Under the pieces are notes generated by a model. The model was not told the DNA's origin and made no database searches. It saw only the letters and a program-made list of their open reading frames with translations. 64,000 nt of DNA from positions 14,129,001 through 14,193,000 of the forward strand of contig CATNEN010000001.1 of NCBI GenBank assembly GCA_950097015.1. The letters are read 5' to 3'. This document shows positions 1 to 11,600 of this stretch, piece after piece. This stretch comes from Macrostomum hystrix. Lineage: Eukaryota > Platyhelminthes > Macrostomidae. Every line of letters begins with the position of its first letter. Within the stretch, counting starts at the first letter, position 1. The position numbers were made by a program, and so were the translations under genes.

Positions 1-13
1 ACGGGGCCGCTAA

Positions 14-586
14 GGAGGTAAACCCCAAGTCGGAAAAGGGAAATGGGAACGGGGCCGCCAATTGGAGGCAGTCCCACGGCTCCGAGACCTAGCCCGCAGC
101 ACAACAATCGGAGCGGCGGCAGCTGCTGCCTCCGACCGCCGAGAAGTCCGAGTGAATGCACTCGGCCGAGTCCCCACCCGAGTGCGAACCCGCCCCAATC
201 GCTCTGAGCAGCTTAGTGAGGTGTGGGTCGCCTTGGAGGTGGAAGGGGCGCCCCTAGACCTCCTCATCGACACGGGGTCTATGGTTAATGTGGTCCCGGA
301 CTCGCTGTCACCAATTTTCCATCACTGTCAATTCGAACCCCCTCAATTCTCTCTGATTGCGTATAATGGCACCCCTATTATTGCACGGGCGCAGGTCAAA
401 GTCAAATTACAGGTTGGCGCCGAAGCACTGGACACGCCGTTCCTGGTGGTCGAGGGCGACTGCTCTCCCCTTCTCGGCGCCTCCTGGTTGGCTCATCATC
501 ATGCCATCCTCGACTTTGACTCGCGCCAACTAATCATTTACCGCCAATTTCTCCCGTTTTCGCTCAGGCAGAAGGCTGTCCGCTAG
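14..586 (+). pseudogene. Retropepsin-like aspartic protease piece of a Ty3/gypsy-like LTR retrotransposon
   Basis: The frame is open from base 14, just after a TAA, to the TAG at 584-586; no ATG begins it, so it is probably an internal pol fragment. Counting from the TTG at 62, the catalytic motif LIDTG falls at residues 68-72, and the second retropepsin signature LLGASWL at residues 137-143 is followed by a hydrophobic strand. This is the usual aspartic protease that cuts Gag-Pol polyproteins in LTR elements. No reverse transcriptase or integrase follows: the next 90 bases are a pyrimidine tract. The element is therefore truncated, or continues left of the window in another frame. The family call rests on the two motifs and their spacing of about 65 residues. 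A host retropepsin-like gene is possible but less likely. Confidence 0.75.
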
Positions 587-598
587 GTCCTGGCTTTC

Positions 599-666
599 CA
601 AGGCAGAATGCCCCAACCCCCCTCCTTTTTCCCTTCTCCCCTTTCTCCCCCTTTCCCCTTTTTTAG
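599..666 (+). other. Long pyrimidine tract ending in TTTTTTAG
   Basis: About 68 bases are almost purely C and T and end in AG. This could be a strong splice acceptor for the ORF that follows, or the complement of a retroelement polypurine tract. The sequence alone does not decide. Confidence 0.4.
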
Positions 667-729
667 GCTTAGGCGAGGGTGCGGAATGGTGGTTTCGAAG
701 AGCAGAGAGTTAATTCACGTCTAGTAGAA

Positions 730-1311
730 ATGGCCGGAATGGGAGCTGTAGTAGCCTGGTGGATGGAAGCGGCTGCGACTGACTATCGGCGGGAGCTGGC
801 CAACAAAAGGACATGGCTCGTAATCCGCCTGTGGCTGCTCCCCACCCTGGGTCGCGCAGCTCAGGCTGGCACGGATCTCGCCCTCGCATGCCGGGTGGCC
901 GAAGCCCGGTGGCTGGCACAAGCGTGGTGCGAGGAGCGAGACCCCCTCCCGCCGAAGGAACAGGACGAGGCTACGCTGCCGTGGAACCTGCGGTGGCCTG
1001 CCTACAGCCCGCCTGCGGACTGGGCCATGTCGGTGCCAAGGGAGCTTGTTTCATGGCTACAGGCCGCGCGGATTCCCGGCGAGGCAGAGCTAGAACATCA
1101 GCTGGTGGTGCGGATGGTAGGAGGCAACGAGAATGCCCTACGGACGGTGCATGGCCCGGGCCACGCACCCTGGTGGCGCGAGTTGTCCGAGGACGGCCCT
1201 GCCGAAGAGACACCGCCAGGGGACTTCACGCTGGGCCAAATGGTGAGACAGGTGGAAGGAGGATACGAAAGCGGGGTGTTAGCAGAGAGTACGGCCATTA
1301 AGGAAGAGTAG
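730..1311 (+). CDS. Hypothetical ORF, about 193 residues
   Basis: The open frame runs from a GTG at 679; the first in-frame ATG is at 730, so that start is given. The product is Trp- and Glu-rich with no motif I recognise, no signal peptide and no obvious membrane segment. It follows the retropepsin fragment on the same strand, after a pyrimidine tract that could act as a splice acceptor, so it may be an accessory ORF of the same retroelement. The region is GC-rich, which lengthens chance ORFs, and overlapping frames are also open. Real coding status is therefore uncertain. Confidence 0.3.
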   Translation: MAGMGAVVAWWMEAAATDYRRELANKRTWLVIRLWLLPTLGRAAQAGTDLALACRVAEARWLAQAWCEERDPLPPKEQDEATLPWNLRWPAYSPPADWAMSVPRELVSWLQAARIPGEAELEHQLVVRMVGGNENALRTVHGPGHAPWWRELSEDGPAEETPPGDFTLGQMVRQVEGGYESGVLAESTAIKEE

Positions 1312-1482
1312 GTGGGTAGAAGGCTCTAGGCTGGGACAAAGAGAGGGTGTCCGCGGACAGCATAAGTAAGACTCCTACGTGCCTTCATCCTTTCCATCAC
1401 TGGACCCTCCCCTAACTCCCTTTTAGTAACAATGCGCACCGAGCACCTTCTTCCTCGCATCGTTGTGATTTCCTTTTCATCT

Positions 1483-2092
1483 AAAGCCATCTTGGCGCCA
1501 AAAGTCCACTTAAAAACTATTATAATCTAGCCAAAAATCACAAAAACATATTTAATGGGGTGAAATTCCCCTCGTAAAGTTTTCACATGAGATTGTTCGA
1601 TTGCAGCATATTAGGGTTTGCACCTTCTCTTTCGTAAATGCTTATAACCTTATTTGCACTGTTTCGTGAATGGCACCTTTTTTATCTTTTGCCTCTAGTG
1701 GGTCTGTGGGAACTCAGGCTAGGATAAATTCTAATTTAGGAGGGCCACCAACCCGCTAAAGAGAGCGGGGTGGTATACACCGGGAAATTCCATAATTCTT
1801 TAAGGGGGGAGGGCAGCTTCAAATCAAAAAGGCCATCTCGGCGCCAAAACCTCTTAAAAATCTATATAAACTAATCAAAACCCAAAAACATACTTAGTGG
1901 GGTGAAATTCCCCTTTTGTAAGAATTTTCGCATGAGATTTCTCTTGATAATTGCCGCGAACTAGGGTTCGCACCTACATTTTCGTGATCTGCTTATCTCA
2001 CATGTTCATTATGCTTGGTTTTCGGGAGTTTAGTTATGCCGGTTTCTATCTTAGGGGGAATACCAACCCGCTAAAGTGAGCGGGGTGGTATG
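1483..2092. repeat. Two diverged copies of a ~300-base block, each ending in a hairpin
   Basis: Block 1 (about 1483-1778) and block 2 (about 1826-2092) share GGCGCCAAAA, GGGGTGAAATTCCCC, a CATGAGAT stretch and AGGGTT(T/C)GCACCT in the same order. Each ends in a hairpin with an 11-base stem and a 6-base loop (1747-1774 and 2062-2089), arms ACCAACCCGCT and AGCGGGGTGGT, with one mismatch. The loops differ (AAAGAG, AAAGTG) while the stems are identical. No protein-coding frame is evident. Confidence 0.7.
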
Positions 2093-2588
2093 TTTCGGGA
2101 GTTTTTCTAATATTTGTTTAAAGAGTGGGCGGTTGTAAATCAAGAGGCCGGTAGGATTAGGTATTCAAATTCTATGGGAAACAATCTGGCTGTTTCAATG
2201 AATGACAGATCTGAATGATAAGTTTCCTTTTGCTAGGACTAGGAGGGACAGAAAAAAAAATTATTTGGGACGCCAGAAGTCAGCAGCTGGGCATTCAACT
2301 CTAGGCATCTGGGGGAATAGAATAGTAATAAATCGTGCAGAAAGGTCTCCAGACGGGTCGGAAAAAAATTGTTAGCGGTCTAAATATTTACTCTTTTTTT
2401 TGTTGCTAGGCAGTTATAAAATTTGAGCAATAATGTTTCATCTAAGAAAGGAAGTCGGACACAGATAGCGAATTCTCGTTTACGTTTCAAATGGTGGCGG
2501 TTTTTATTTGTATTGTCACAGGGCACAATGGCGGAAATGCATACAGTTAGGTGCGGAATAGCAAGTCAGTAGGTAATCATGGTAGTCG

Positions 2589-2840
2589 TCACAGAAGAAT
2601 AATCAGCACCAGCAGTGTGATGGCAGCGAATGCTATTCCGGCGGCCAGGGCCATGCCCAGCGGGCCCCTAATAAACCCGGACACGATTGCAGCCAAATCG
2701 GCCTCACGGCCTTCGGGCACGTTAATGTCTGCAAGAGTAAGGTGGATGAGTAGTCTAGTAAGGCGCAGTGGCGGTTTGCAGGTGGAAGTCTCGAGGGTGG
2801 TACCCAGGTTGGGAGGGAGTGTAGGTTCATCACTGCCAAC
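2589..2840 (-). other. Possible C-terminal coding segment with a membrane anchor
   Basis: The minus strand is open for 83 codons between a TAA at 2841-2843 and a TGA at 2589-2591. The last ~25 residues are strongly hydrophobic (Gly/Ala/Leu/Ile, ending in ITLLVLIILL), preceded by charged sequence with NVPEGREAD. That resembles a single-pass C-terminal anchor. There is no ATG, so it would have to be an exon or a fragment. The plus strand is also open here, so chance is quite possible. Confidence 0.2.
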
Positions 2841-4218
2841 TTACTCATCACGAAGGACATGGCGATGGGGTTGCCCGAAGCTGACCCATGCCGAGGCGCC
2901 GGTTCGTATGGCTCGGGCAGGTAGCTGCTGAAAGCGAGGGGTGGTGTAGTATGTTTAGGTGGTGAAAGAATAGTGGTGGAAATCGCAAACTAAATAACTT
3001 TCGACCTAATCGATCACTAACTAAGGAAGGGTTTTCGCAGTTTTGGGTCGGGGTCAATTCCAAATTTTTGGGATAAATGGGCGTGCCGTGGGTAAGGGGG
3101 ACTCTAGTTTTCCGAATTATTATGACATAACCCTCGCAATTACCCTTAATAACCGGCCTTGGGGGGCCGAGTAGAAGTCACATAACTCACCTCTATTCTC
3201 CAGGCTGCTGAGGCTCCATGGCAAACAGGCAGATGACTGCACAGACGCGTAGTACGCGTAGACTCGTAGTAAATGCGTAACGCGTAGGCTAGGCAACTAA
3301 TGCGGTTAGTCTTGGAAGTTTTCCTTTCTTTTGCAGGAGTTGGCGTTTCGATGAGTATTAGTAGTGATTGTTTGGGAGATAACAGGCTTGAGGTTAATGG
3401 GGCGTCAAGTGTTTACCTTTATAGCGCCAATTTAGGGGGACGGGGCGGTCTAACCGCCAGCCAATGGGAGCAAGTGGGAATTCCGGGCAGAACCAGTTTA
3501 GGGGGCCCGTAGTAACAGTTTAGTTGTTGGGGCCCTGACCTTTTCGGTGAGGAGACACCTCGGCCGGCAACAGCATCACAAGCGGCCTGAGCAGCGGTTT
3601 CCCCAGCTGTGACCAGCTGCAGCGCCGATTGGACCGCGCGCAACGGCTAGGCAACCGGCCCGGCGAGCCTTCTTGGGCACGGCCAGCCGGAAACACCTGG
3701 AGCGCGCGGCGAATCAGAGGCTACCAACGCCCGGCAACAGGGTCGGTGAGGACGCAAAGCGGGCCAGCCAATCTGGAACCACCTGGTGAGAGCACGGCCG
3801 GACCCCTCGGACTTAAGGAAAACGGCCGGAGCCTCCCGGGATTGCGCAACCGAGACCAAGCCGGGCAAGGAAAGACGGGAACAGCCGCAGCCACCTGGAG
3901 GAGAAGGCGAATCGGGACACGGCACCCGCGGGCACCAAGGGCAACTTTACCGCGAACGGAATGCGCACCCACCCCCCATAGGACGCTATACCGTAGTCAC
4001 TAGGGGCGCCGACCATTTTATACTCACGCACCAATCTATTTATAGTAACCGTACGTACGTACGCATTAGGATTTCTTCTCTAGCGGAATTCTTCTTAGGG
4101 TTCTGTACAGTATGTTGTAGGTAATTTTTATTATTTTTCCCCTCGATTCTCGAGACACCCCGCTACTACTGTCAGTAGGCACGTAAGTGTCTTACGTGAA
4201 AGTGAGCGAAGGTGGAGT
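2841..4218. other. No gene identified
   Basis: The part at 3500-4000 is GC-rich and several frames stay open on both strands, but none shows a domain, splice structure or sensible composition. Bases 3244-3290 hold short CGTAGT/ACGCGTAG-like iterations. I see nothing else. Confidence 0.4.
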
Positions 4219-4828
4219 GATGTGGAGTGTGCTGCGGGAATCGAGTGGGAATGTGAGCCAGCAGAATTTTTCAAATTTTTAAGCAATCAATAATCGCGAC
4301 CCACCTAGCAGCTGGCCACAAACAAGATCATTAATCTTAGGGCCGGGTTTTGGGCGGCGGTGAATTAAGTAGCCGTCGAATCCCTTTTCCCTGGATCTGT
4401 CTAGACCCCTGTAGAAATGAATGATCGCGGCCATAGCTCTTATTGTATGAGTAGTTTAGGTCATAATTCCCCTCCAAACCGCGATCAGATATTGGGAATC
4501 ACTCGGGCATTATGAGTGATCAATAATTCTTCATGTCCCCACTTCTTTACAGTATTCGAGCCCAGCTCGACTTTATGACCTCCTCTCTTAGATACATGTA
4601 AATGTCACTGTAGGCAGGTCGGCGCCTGCGCTTCCCATTGTCCTGGCGGAGTAACAATTATTGGCCGACTGTCGGCGGCTGCTCGTGAAGGAGCATCTGT
4701 CGTTTCTCGCCGCTGGTTCATTGGGTAATCGGGGTGGCCATCGCCGCTTCGATTCCTCGATGACAGGCTGGCGCGAATGTGGGTTATTTTGATGGATGTC
4801 GGGGTTGGCGTGCTGCAAGACTATTTAA
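4219..4828 (+). repeat. Dispersed repeat, copy 1 of 3 (possible LTR portion)
   Basis: This ~610-base block recurs at 35603-36212 and, cut by the window edge, at 63816-64000. All copies begin TGATGTGGAGTGTGCTGCGG after unrelated flanks, so the left boundary is sharp. Copies 1 and 2 match through GCGTGCTGCA(A/G)GACTATT, then diverge. The TG start, and the TATA-like TATTTAA at about 4823 of this copy, would fit the U3 part of an LTR, but no PBS or partner LTR was found. A non-autonomous DNA element remains possible. Confidence 0.75.
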
Positions 4829-7330
4829 GGAAGCGCGCTGCACTGCCCCTAGAACAACCTTTTTCCTGAACGGACCGCCCGGCTTACCTTCCTTCTACCT
4901 GCTGGGCCGGACTCCCACCGGACCTAAGGCACTTTTCCCACATCCACTTAGGGCTTAGACCCCAGAGCTATAAGCTCAAACAAGCGCTCACAGGCCCATT
5001 GCCTGTCTCCTTTCCCCTAAGCGCAAGCCACCTCTTTAGGTGAGCTCTAAATTGAGCCACTGTGCTCCCAGTGTGTTGGCCCCTGCCAGCTCACAGCAGT
5101 TTCCCCCCTTCTCTGCCTTGCTGTTTTGCCCTATCCCTTCCCCGGGAGCTACAGGATTGCAGCACGCGGCCGAATCAGCATCCAGATAAGTAACCCGCGC
5201 AGCGGTTTCGTAATTATTACTCCTAAGGGACTAACACTTTAGGTTAGGCGGCAATTAGTGGGAGGGAAACTAGGGATTTGTTTAGCCTAATAAACTTTCT
5301 AATCACAGCTATCATTTAACTTATTGGGCTTAATTTTACAACAACTTAATTCCTTTTACTATGTCTCTCCTTCGCTTTTATTTCATTGTTAGACAGCCCT
5401 CGATCATGAGTGGCTAACTCATTAAGGGGGTGGGCTCTGGTGATGCCGAGCTGAAAGCTGCGGCAGGAAGACAACTGTGAGCGCGCATGAGAGTAATAAG
5501 GAGCTAGGGATTTGCGAGTAAAATGCGGAATGTAGCGTGTGCATTGCTGCCTAGAGGCGGGGAATTCCTTGGCCGGCTTTCCTCTCTCACTGGCGGATTC
5601 CAGTGTGCGCGTCAAACTCCTTTGTCAATTGAATTCTCCTTCTATTCCCCGCCCTCGCAACTACGGCCATGGGAGCGAGAGGCGTGATCTAATAATTATC
5701 GCTTGCATAATCACTCAGCCAGTGTTCTGCTTAATCTCTCCTGCCTCTGATTTCCTCATCTCACACAGATTCGGATTTGTTAGTTACCTAATGTGTAGGC
5801 TGCAATCTAATGTAAGGAATGTGCCTGATGTTTCATGAGTAGGATTCCGGCTATGGATTTTCATTCGAGTTCTTAGTACCACCTTTCTAGACCCCTGTAG
5901 CGCGAATTCAGGAATCCCCTTTTGAGGCGTGTCTCGATCCATTCTCGGGCTCTCACCCCAGTCTAAAACGGAAGTTGCAGAATGCCCTATTTTTCGGCTT
6001 GTCTAGATCTGTGTGATGAACTGGGAGCTGTGTACTCCGGGGACCCAAGTTCCCAAATGTCTGCGGTGGCAACGTAGGCGCATTGGGTGGTGGCGCTACC
6101 CGAGATCTTTTTCCGCTTTGCCAATAGCCTTTCCGCATTTCTGTGACAAGAGCCTGGGCCGTTTCGACCACCGCTACCAAGGTTAGGAGTCGGTTATTTA
6201 CATGCTACTGACGACAGTAGGCTCTCTAGCCCTGTCCTATCTGTCTACGGATAGTCCGATGCCTCACTTTAGACTTTTAGCCGGGTTCGAGCATTGCTAG
6301 GGGTAGGCACGGCAGTCATGCCTGTGGCCTATGGGACGAGTGGGACTGGCCAGCCTGAGGCCAATAGGACCACTCCTTGCATCCTTTGTGCCGCCTCATC
6401 TCACCCTTCATCTCTCCCTTCATCCCTCCCTTCACCTCATCCCTCTCCGCGACAACTCGCGGCAGCAGCGCGATCGACCTTCCGACTCTACCGTCGTTTT
6501 CCACACTCCTATCTTTTCATGAGGGCGGTCATCGGCTTGTAAAAGACCCAACCATTTCAGTATTCACTTTGTCTTGTCTAATGAATTGCAGTTTCTTACT
6601 GTGAATAGTTTTTGAGAATTCGTTGATCGAATCGAGAATTCTCACGTACATAATAGCTAATTAATTGAGGATCCGGTCAGGTCATAGTGAAAGTTTGCAG
6701 TGCATGCGCTTTCAAAAACTTTGCTCAGGCCATTCTTTCGTTTTTAAGCTGCAATTTGAAACTAAAAAATTGATTCTGACTTCTTATTAAGTTTAGTGCA
6801 ACTGGCTTCTTCTGCGACAAAACTTTTTATTGCCTGCGGTCAAATTACATGTGTTTGTTAAATTTTACATTCACGTCGCCTTTTTACGGACTCAAATCGG
6901 ACGGAAAACGGACCATCTCAATTATGCGATTTCAACCTATTCTATATACTCCTAAATACATAGCTATTCGAGATGTAATTCAATTAAAGCAGTTGCCGCA
7001 GTATCAATAATTTTATACGGCTATTGAGCGGTTTACTGCAGACAGCCGGAATATGCATGGCCGACCAGAAGATCGAATTGTATACACGCTCAGAATATTT
7101 TGATGATTCCACTATATACTCGTAAATTGTTTCACTGATGCACACAAACTTTATTTCCTAGCTCTCACTGATCAGTAAAACAGTAAGTATATGTATAGTA
7201 AATAATTTATATCTAAAAACTAAATATTACGATTATACAAACCAAACATTTAACTTGCTGTACTACTAACGTTTAAATACGAGTAGTATTTTAAGCATGT
7301 TAGGTTCTGTACAGTAGATCAAAAAATGTC
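4829..7330. other. Intergenic, no gene identified
   Basis: If the preceding repeat is an LTR portion, its downstream part would lie here. Bases 6398-6445 are a short CTTCATCTCACC/CTTCATCCCTC tandem stretch. From about 6600 the DNA is AT-rich. Short ORFs on both strands have no recognisable features. Confidence 0.4.
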
Positions 7331-7332
7331 CT

Positions 7333-7815
7333 TTTTGCGGACTGGAATCGGACTGTTGGAATTACACAATTTTTCATCTTTTAAATGCATAAGTAACGGA
7401 AAATAAAGCCTTTTATGACGTTTTCAGCAGCTAACTCAAGAATTTTTTTATGGAACATCGTCCTCCTCGTCGCCCTATAGAGGACTCAAAACGGACCGCG
7501 GACGCGTCGGCCTTTTGCGGACTAATTTCGGACTGTGCGAATTACACATTTTTTCATCTTTTAAATGCATTTAGAACTGAAATCAAGGCCTTTTAAGACG
7601 TTTTTAGCAGCTAACTCACGAGTAATTTTTTTTTGGAACATCGTCCTTCTCGTCGGCCTTTTTCGGACTCAAATCGGACCATTTTGGAGCCGGTCGACGC
7701 GTCGGCCATTTTCGGACTAAAATCGGACTGTACGAAGTACACCTTTTTTCATCTTTTAAATGCATTATAAGTGAAATCAAGACCTCTTAAGACGTTTTCA
7801 GCAGCTAACTCGATT
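7333..7815. repeat. Tandem array, three copies of a ~185-base unit
   Basis: Each unit has CGGACTG(T/A), an AATTACACA-like stretch, TTTTTCATCTTTTAAATGCAT, a GACGTTTT(C/T)AGCAGCTAACTC block and, in the first two, GGAACATCGTCCT. Copies begin near 7350, 7531 and 7724. CGGACT(N)AATCGGAC motifs recur inside and between units. The array lies directly before the second array and the recombinase-like gene, and similar CGGACT and ACATCGTCC motifs reappear at 15895-16000. Confidence 0.8.
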
Positions 7816-7857
7816 TTTTTTAGCTGAGCTGTCATAGGGTTAGATCGGACCGTGGGC

Positions 7858-7879
7858 GTCGAAAAGACGTCTTTTCGAC
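7858..7879. other. Perfect 22-base palindrome
   Basis: Half-site GTCGAAAAGAC is followed directly by its exact reverse complement, with no spacer. A single half-site plus GT recurs at 15944-15956. It lies between the two left-hand arrays and could be a binding site or a terminal hairpin of a mobile element. Confidence 0.7.
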
Positions 7880-7942
7880 GATGCTTTTTACACCTGGCTG
7901 ATATGTTCTCAAAACGAAGGTAAGAGCAGTATTTTTGCAAAA

Positions 7943-8280
7943 GTTCTTAAAGATGTGTGTATGACTACATCTTATGGTATTTTCGCGAAAATACTGATAT
8001 GCTCTAAACAAAGGTAGTTGGCGGTATTTTTGCAAAAGTTCTTGAAGTAGTGTGCATGACTACATCTTATGGTATTTTCGCGAAAATACTGATATGCTAT
8101 TAAACAAAGGTAGTTGGCGGTATTTTTGAGAAAATTCTTAAAGTAGTGTGCATGGCTACATCTTATGGTATTTTCGCGAAAATACTGCTATGCTATTAAA
8201 CAAAGGTAGTTGGCGGTATTTTTGCAAAAGTTCTTAAAGTAGTGTGCATGACTACATATTATGGTATTTTCGCGAATGCA
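7943..8280. repeat. Tandem array, about 3.5 copies of a ~95-base unit with a 16-base palindrome
   Basis: Each unit contains GTTCTTAAAGTAGTGTGCAT, GACTACATCTTATGG, the perfect palindrome TATTTTCGCGAAAATA and AAAGGTAGTTGGCGG. The last unit breaks off after CGCGAA. The same palindrome core recurs on the far side of the following gene at 12131-12975, so these repeats appear to bracket one element. Confidence 0.85.
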
Positions 8281-8689
8281 GATACGTATTCTCAGACAAA
8301 GTGACTTGTACTTTTTTACCATCGACAAATTTAGTATATTTCTGCTAATTGTCAATAATCACGAATGATTTTTTTCGTGAAAATACAATATATACTGTGT
8401 ATCTGCGGCTTTTAAGAAAACGAGAATAGTTTAATCTTAGTTTAATCAGATGATAATCAAATGATTTCATTTGTTAATTTATTTATTTACTAACGAAATA
8501 ATCAGTGTTGACAATCATTAGCTTCTAAACAATATATAAGAGAGCTACAAACAGAACATATGAGATTCTCGGTTGTAAAGGGACGGGTATTAGTGGGGGT
8601 ATCACAATTGACACAACTGATAATAGTTTGGCAAATCAGACAATCAGCACATATTAAGTCAGGTGACACGACTGGGACAATATGAGCAT

Positions 8690-11600
8690 TCAGATGTCCA
8701 GTCTAGTTCTCGAACTGATCAGGCGCCCAGATCGCGTCCTGTATTCCGTTCGACGAACCATGAGTAGCTCAGAATCCGAGCTGGTCTCATTGTCATTGCT
8801 GACGTGCTGTTGTTCACCATCATCACCTTCTTCGTCGATATCGTCGTGAACGTTGCCTTGTCCAGCCGATGCTCCAAGCATCGGCGGTTGACTAAGACTG
8901 CGTCGTCTAGACGATGTAGACGAAATAGGCGATGGTCTTGCTGAATCGATGGCCGGCTTTGTCGACTCGGTGTTGTCCGTTGTTGAACATCTAGGACTAA
9001 CCGTAGCGGGTCGCATTGTCGACATTCGAGGTCGCTTCTTGTCAGTGGCCTTGCAAATGGACGACCGTCGAGTGCGTCGCTTGCGTATGCGTTGACTATG
9101 TGGCATCACAATGTCATCAGCAGGTAGAGGAGATGCAGCCGATGAATTGGTTGCGTCCAGATCAACGCTACAGGCAGAGCGACGCCGCTTCGTGTCGTTT
9201 TCGGCTGTTGGATGTCGTTGATGTCGACGATCAAGAGGCCGATTGCGACAGAATGTCTCGAAACATCCTCTGACGTCGTCGGCGACCATCAGATTGGCCT
9301 GCTGTTTGGCCAGGCGTCCATACGCATTCACGACACAGTTGCGCGATGTGTCGTACAGTGGCACCAGCTGGTCTAGCTTGTCGGGATGCGCATGCACATA
9401 GGCCGACAGTACATTTCGACGACCATCGCCCATGCGATAGGGCCGATCGATGACCAACTCGGCGCCCTGCTTGACAAGCGTGCTGAAACTTGTCGAGTCA
9501 CGCTGCTTGCCACGATGTGTAGGAAACAGCAGACATTTGCCTGGCCTGACACGGATGTTGCACTCGGCGAAGTATGGCAATAGAAAGTTGTCTATCCATT
9601 GCAGTAGACATTCGCCGACTTTGTGTGGCGCAGTCCAGCTTGCACCTTTACCACGACCGCCCTTTTTGTGTGCCACTTCGGTAGGCGGCAGGACTGTGAC
9701 AATGGTGGAGGACGTTGATACGCCGCTATTGAGTGCAGCATCCAAATAGCAACGCCGAATAGCGACCCATGGACGTAGTCGGTTGGCATGTACAATTGCT
9801 GCACAGAAGAAGGCCAGTTCACGAGTGATCGGCATACTAAATGTATTCCATTTGCCGACGACGTTGGCCATTCGACGTGCACATTGTCCAATGCGACCCC
9901 AGTAGCCCTTCACGGGTAGATGAGACCACGAATGTTTGGCGACCATATCAATCAGGCAGTCTAGCCGGTTGTGAATGATGCGCCATTCGTCAGTGGTCAG
10001 GAACTTATCCGTGTAGGACAGCTGGCGTTCGTCATCGCGCAGGTGATAAATATTCTCTTGCCGCTGACGAATCAATCCAATGCAAGCCTGTACATGTTAA
10101 TGGGTTATGAAAGAGAAAGTACATGCAGTAGCTTCTACAATTGTTCATGATATATCAACTAACATAGTATACAATATGCGACACAACAATACTGCTCACC
10201 ATGATTGATTCGATGCGGCTAGTCAACAGACCAGATACTGCAGTCTGATGATAGAGAATACCATCTTTGCGCGGGTCAGGACAGGCAGGCAATTCTGACG
10301 CGGCCTTGACAATGTCGGCATGCACGTTGGCAAACAATCCATCTGGTGGCGAGGTCAATTGGAACGCGTTCATAACACTAGGAGCACCGAAGTCGTTGTT
10401 GGCTGCTAGAAACTTCTTCGCACCGCTCAATATGTTATGAAGCTCGTTCATTCGTTGTCCAACAGTCGATGGTTTCCAGATATGGCGCTTCACTATCTCG
10501 TCCAAATCGAATTGGATGCGCGCTGGATTGATGAACCACATCTCGACTGTGACATTGATTGCGTGTAGGAGACGACTAGTTGTAGCATGATAGTTTCGCT
10601 GGATTGCTTTCCTACGGCTAACATGCGATGCGTTCTCTTCTACACAGCAATGACCCTTGAACCAGATGTCGCCGACATTGTCTAGTTGCTTGTACATGTG
10701 TTCAGATGCAACGTGGTAGTCTGGGCCGTCGAAAACAACAAGCCTAGACTTCTTGTGCCTCCGTTGCAATACAAGCTCCTCTTTGGCCGATCGCTCGTCG
10801 TCACTGACAGAATCATCAGTATTTTCCACGTCAGATTTAGAGGTCTGAGTCTCTGCTTGTCGCTGACTGACAGGGTTCAGCAAACTGACAGCATTGGTGA
10901 CTCCGACCGGAACATAGTCTGACGTATACTGGAGGATTGCTTCTGTCAGATTGACCAGATTCTGCAAGCCAGTACACATGCTATTAACGCGTGGATGCTC
11001 AGCGTTGTGGGCTTTCTGCAGAATCTCGTTTAGGCCGGCCGCATTCAGACGCAGTCCGTTGATATATTCTGTTCAGACGAAAATGGGGTGAAAATAAAAA
11101 TATGAATACTCAGTAACTCAGTTTCCTCGAAATAATAAGTAATAGTTTATAGCACTTACCAATCATTGCCATTTCATGTTTGGCTTGGATTAAGACAGGT
11201 ACGTCGCTATAATTGCTTTGCAGTCGATCCAAGTCATTGCTGACAATCTCGGCCATGTATGAAGATTGTACTTTGGATGGACCCGGTTGCGCATGCGGGG
11301 ACGTAGTTTGACGAACACCAGATGTCAAGTCACATAAACGTTTAGTTGACTGTTGCGTGATCGTCTGTTTGTTTGCAGAAGTACTCGCATACAGCTCACC
11401 TACGTCTACTACGGCATATTGTTCGTTGTCATCCAATTAAACACTGCCGTTATCGGATACCACCGCTATGTCTTGAGCAGCCGGTAGACCCTTACACGGG
11501 CGTGCAATGTGCCTTTTCAGATGACGCACATATTTGCCACAGTGCGGACATGGCGAAAGGACATTATCGACTCCCGCTTTTTGCAACCGGACAATCTTCC

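Noticed and set aside
3419-4124. Overlapping ORFs of 70-124 codons in a GC-rich region
   Set aside because: At least five frames are open at once on both strands, none with a motif, so GC content explains them.
9016-9891. ORFs of 65-99 codons antisense to, or in another frame of, the recombinase-like exon
   Set aside because: Shadow frames of the spliced minus-strand gene.
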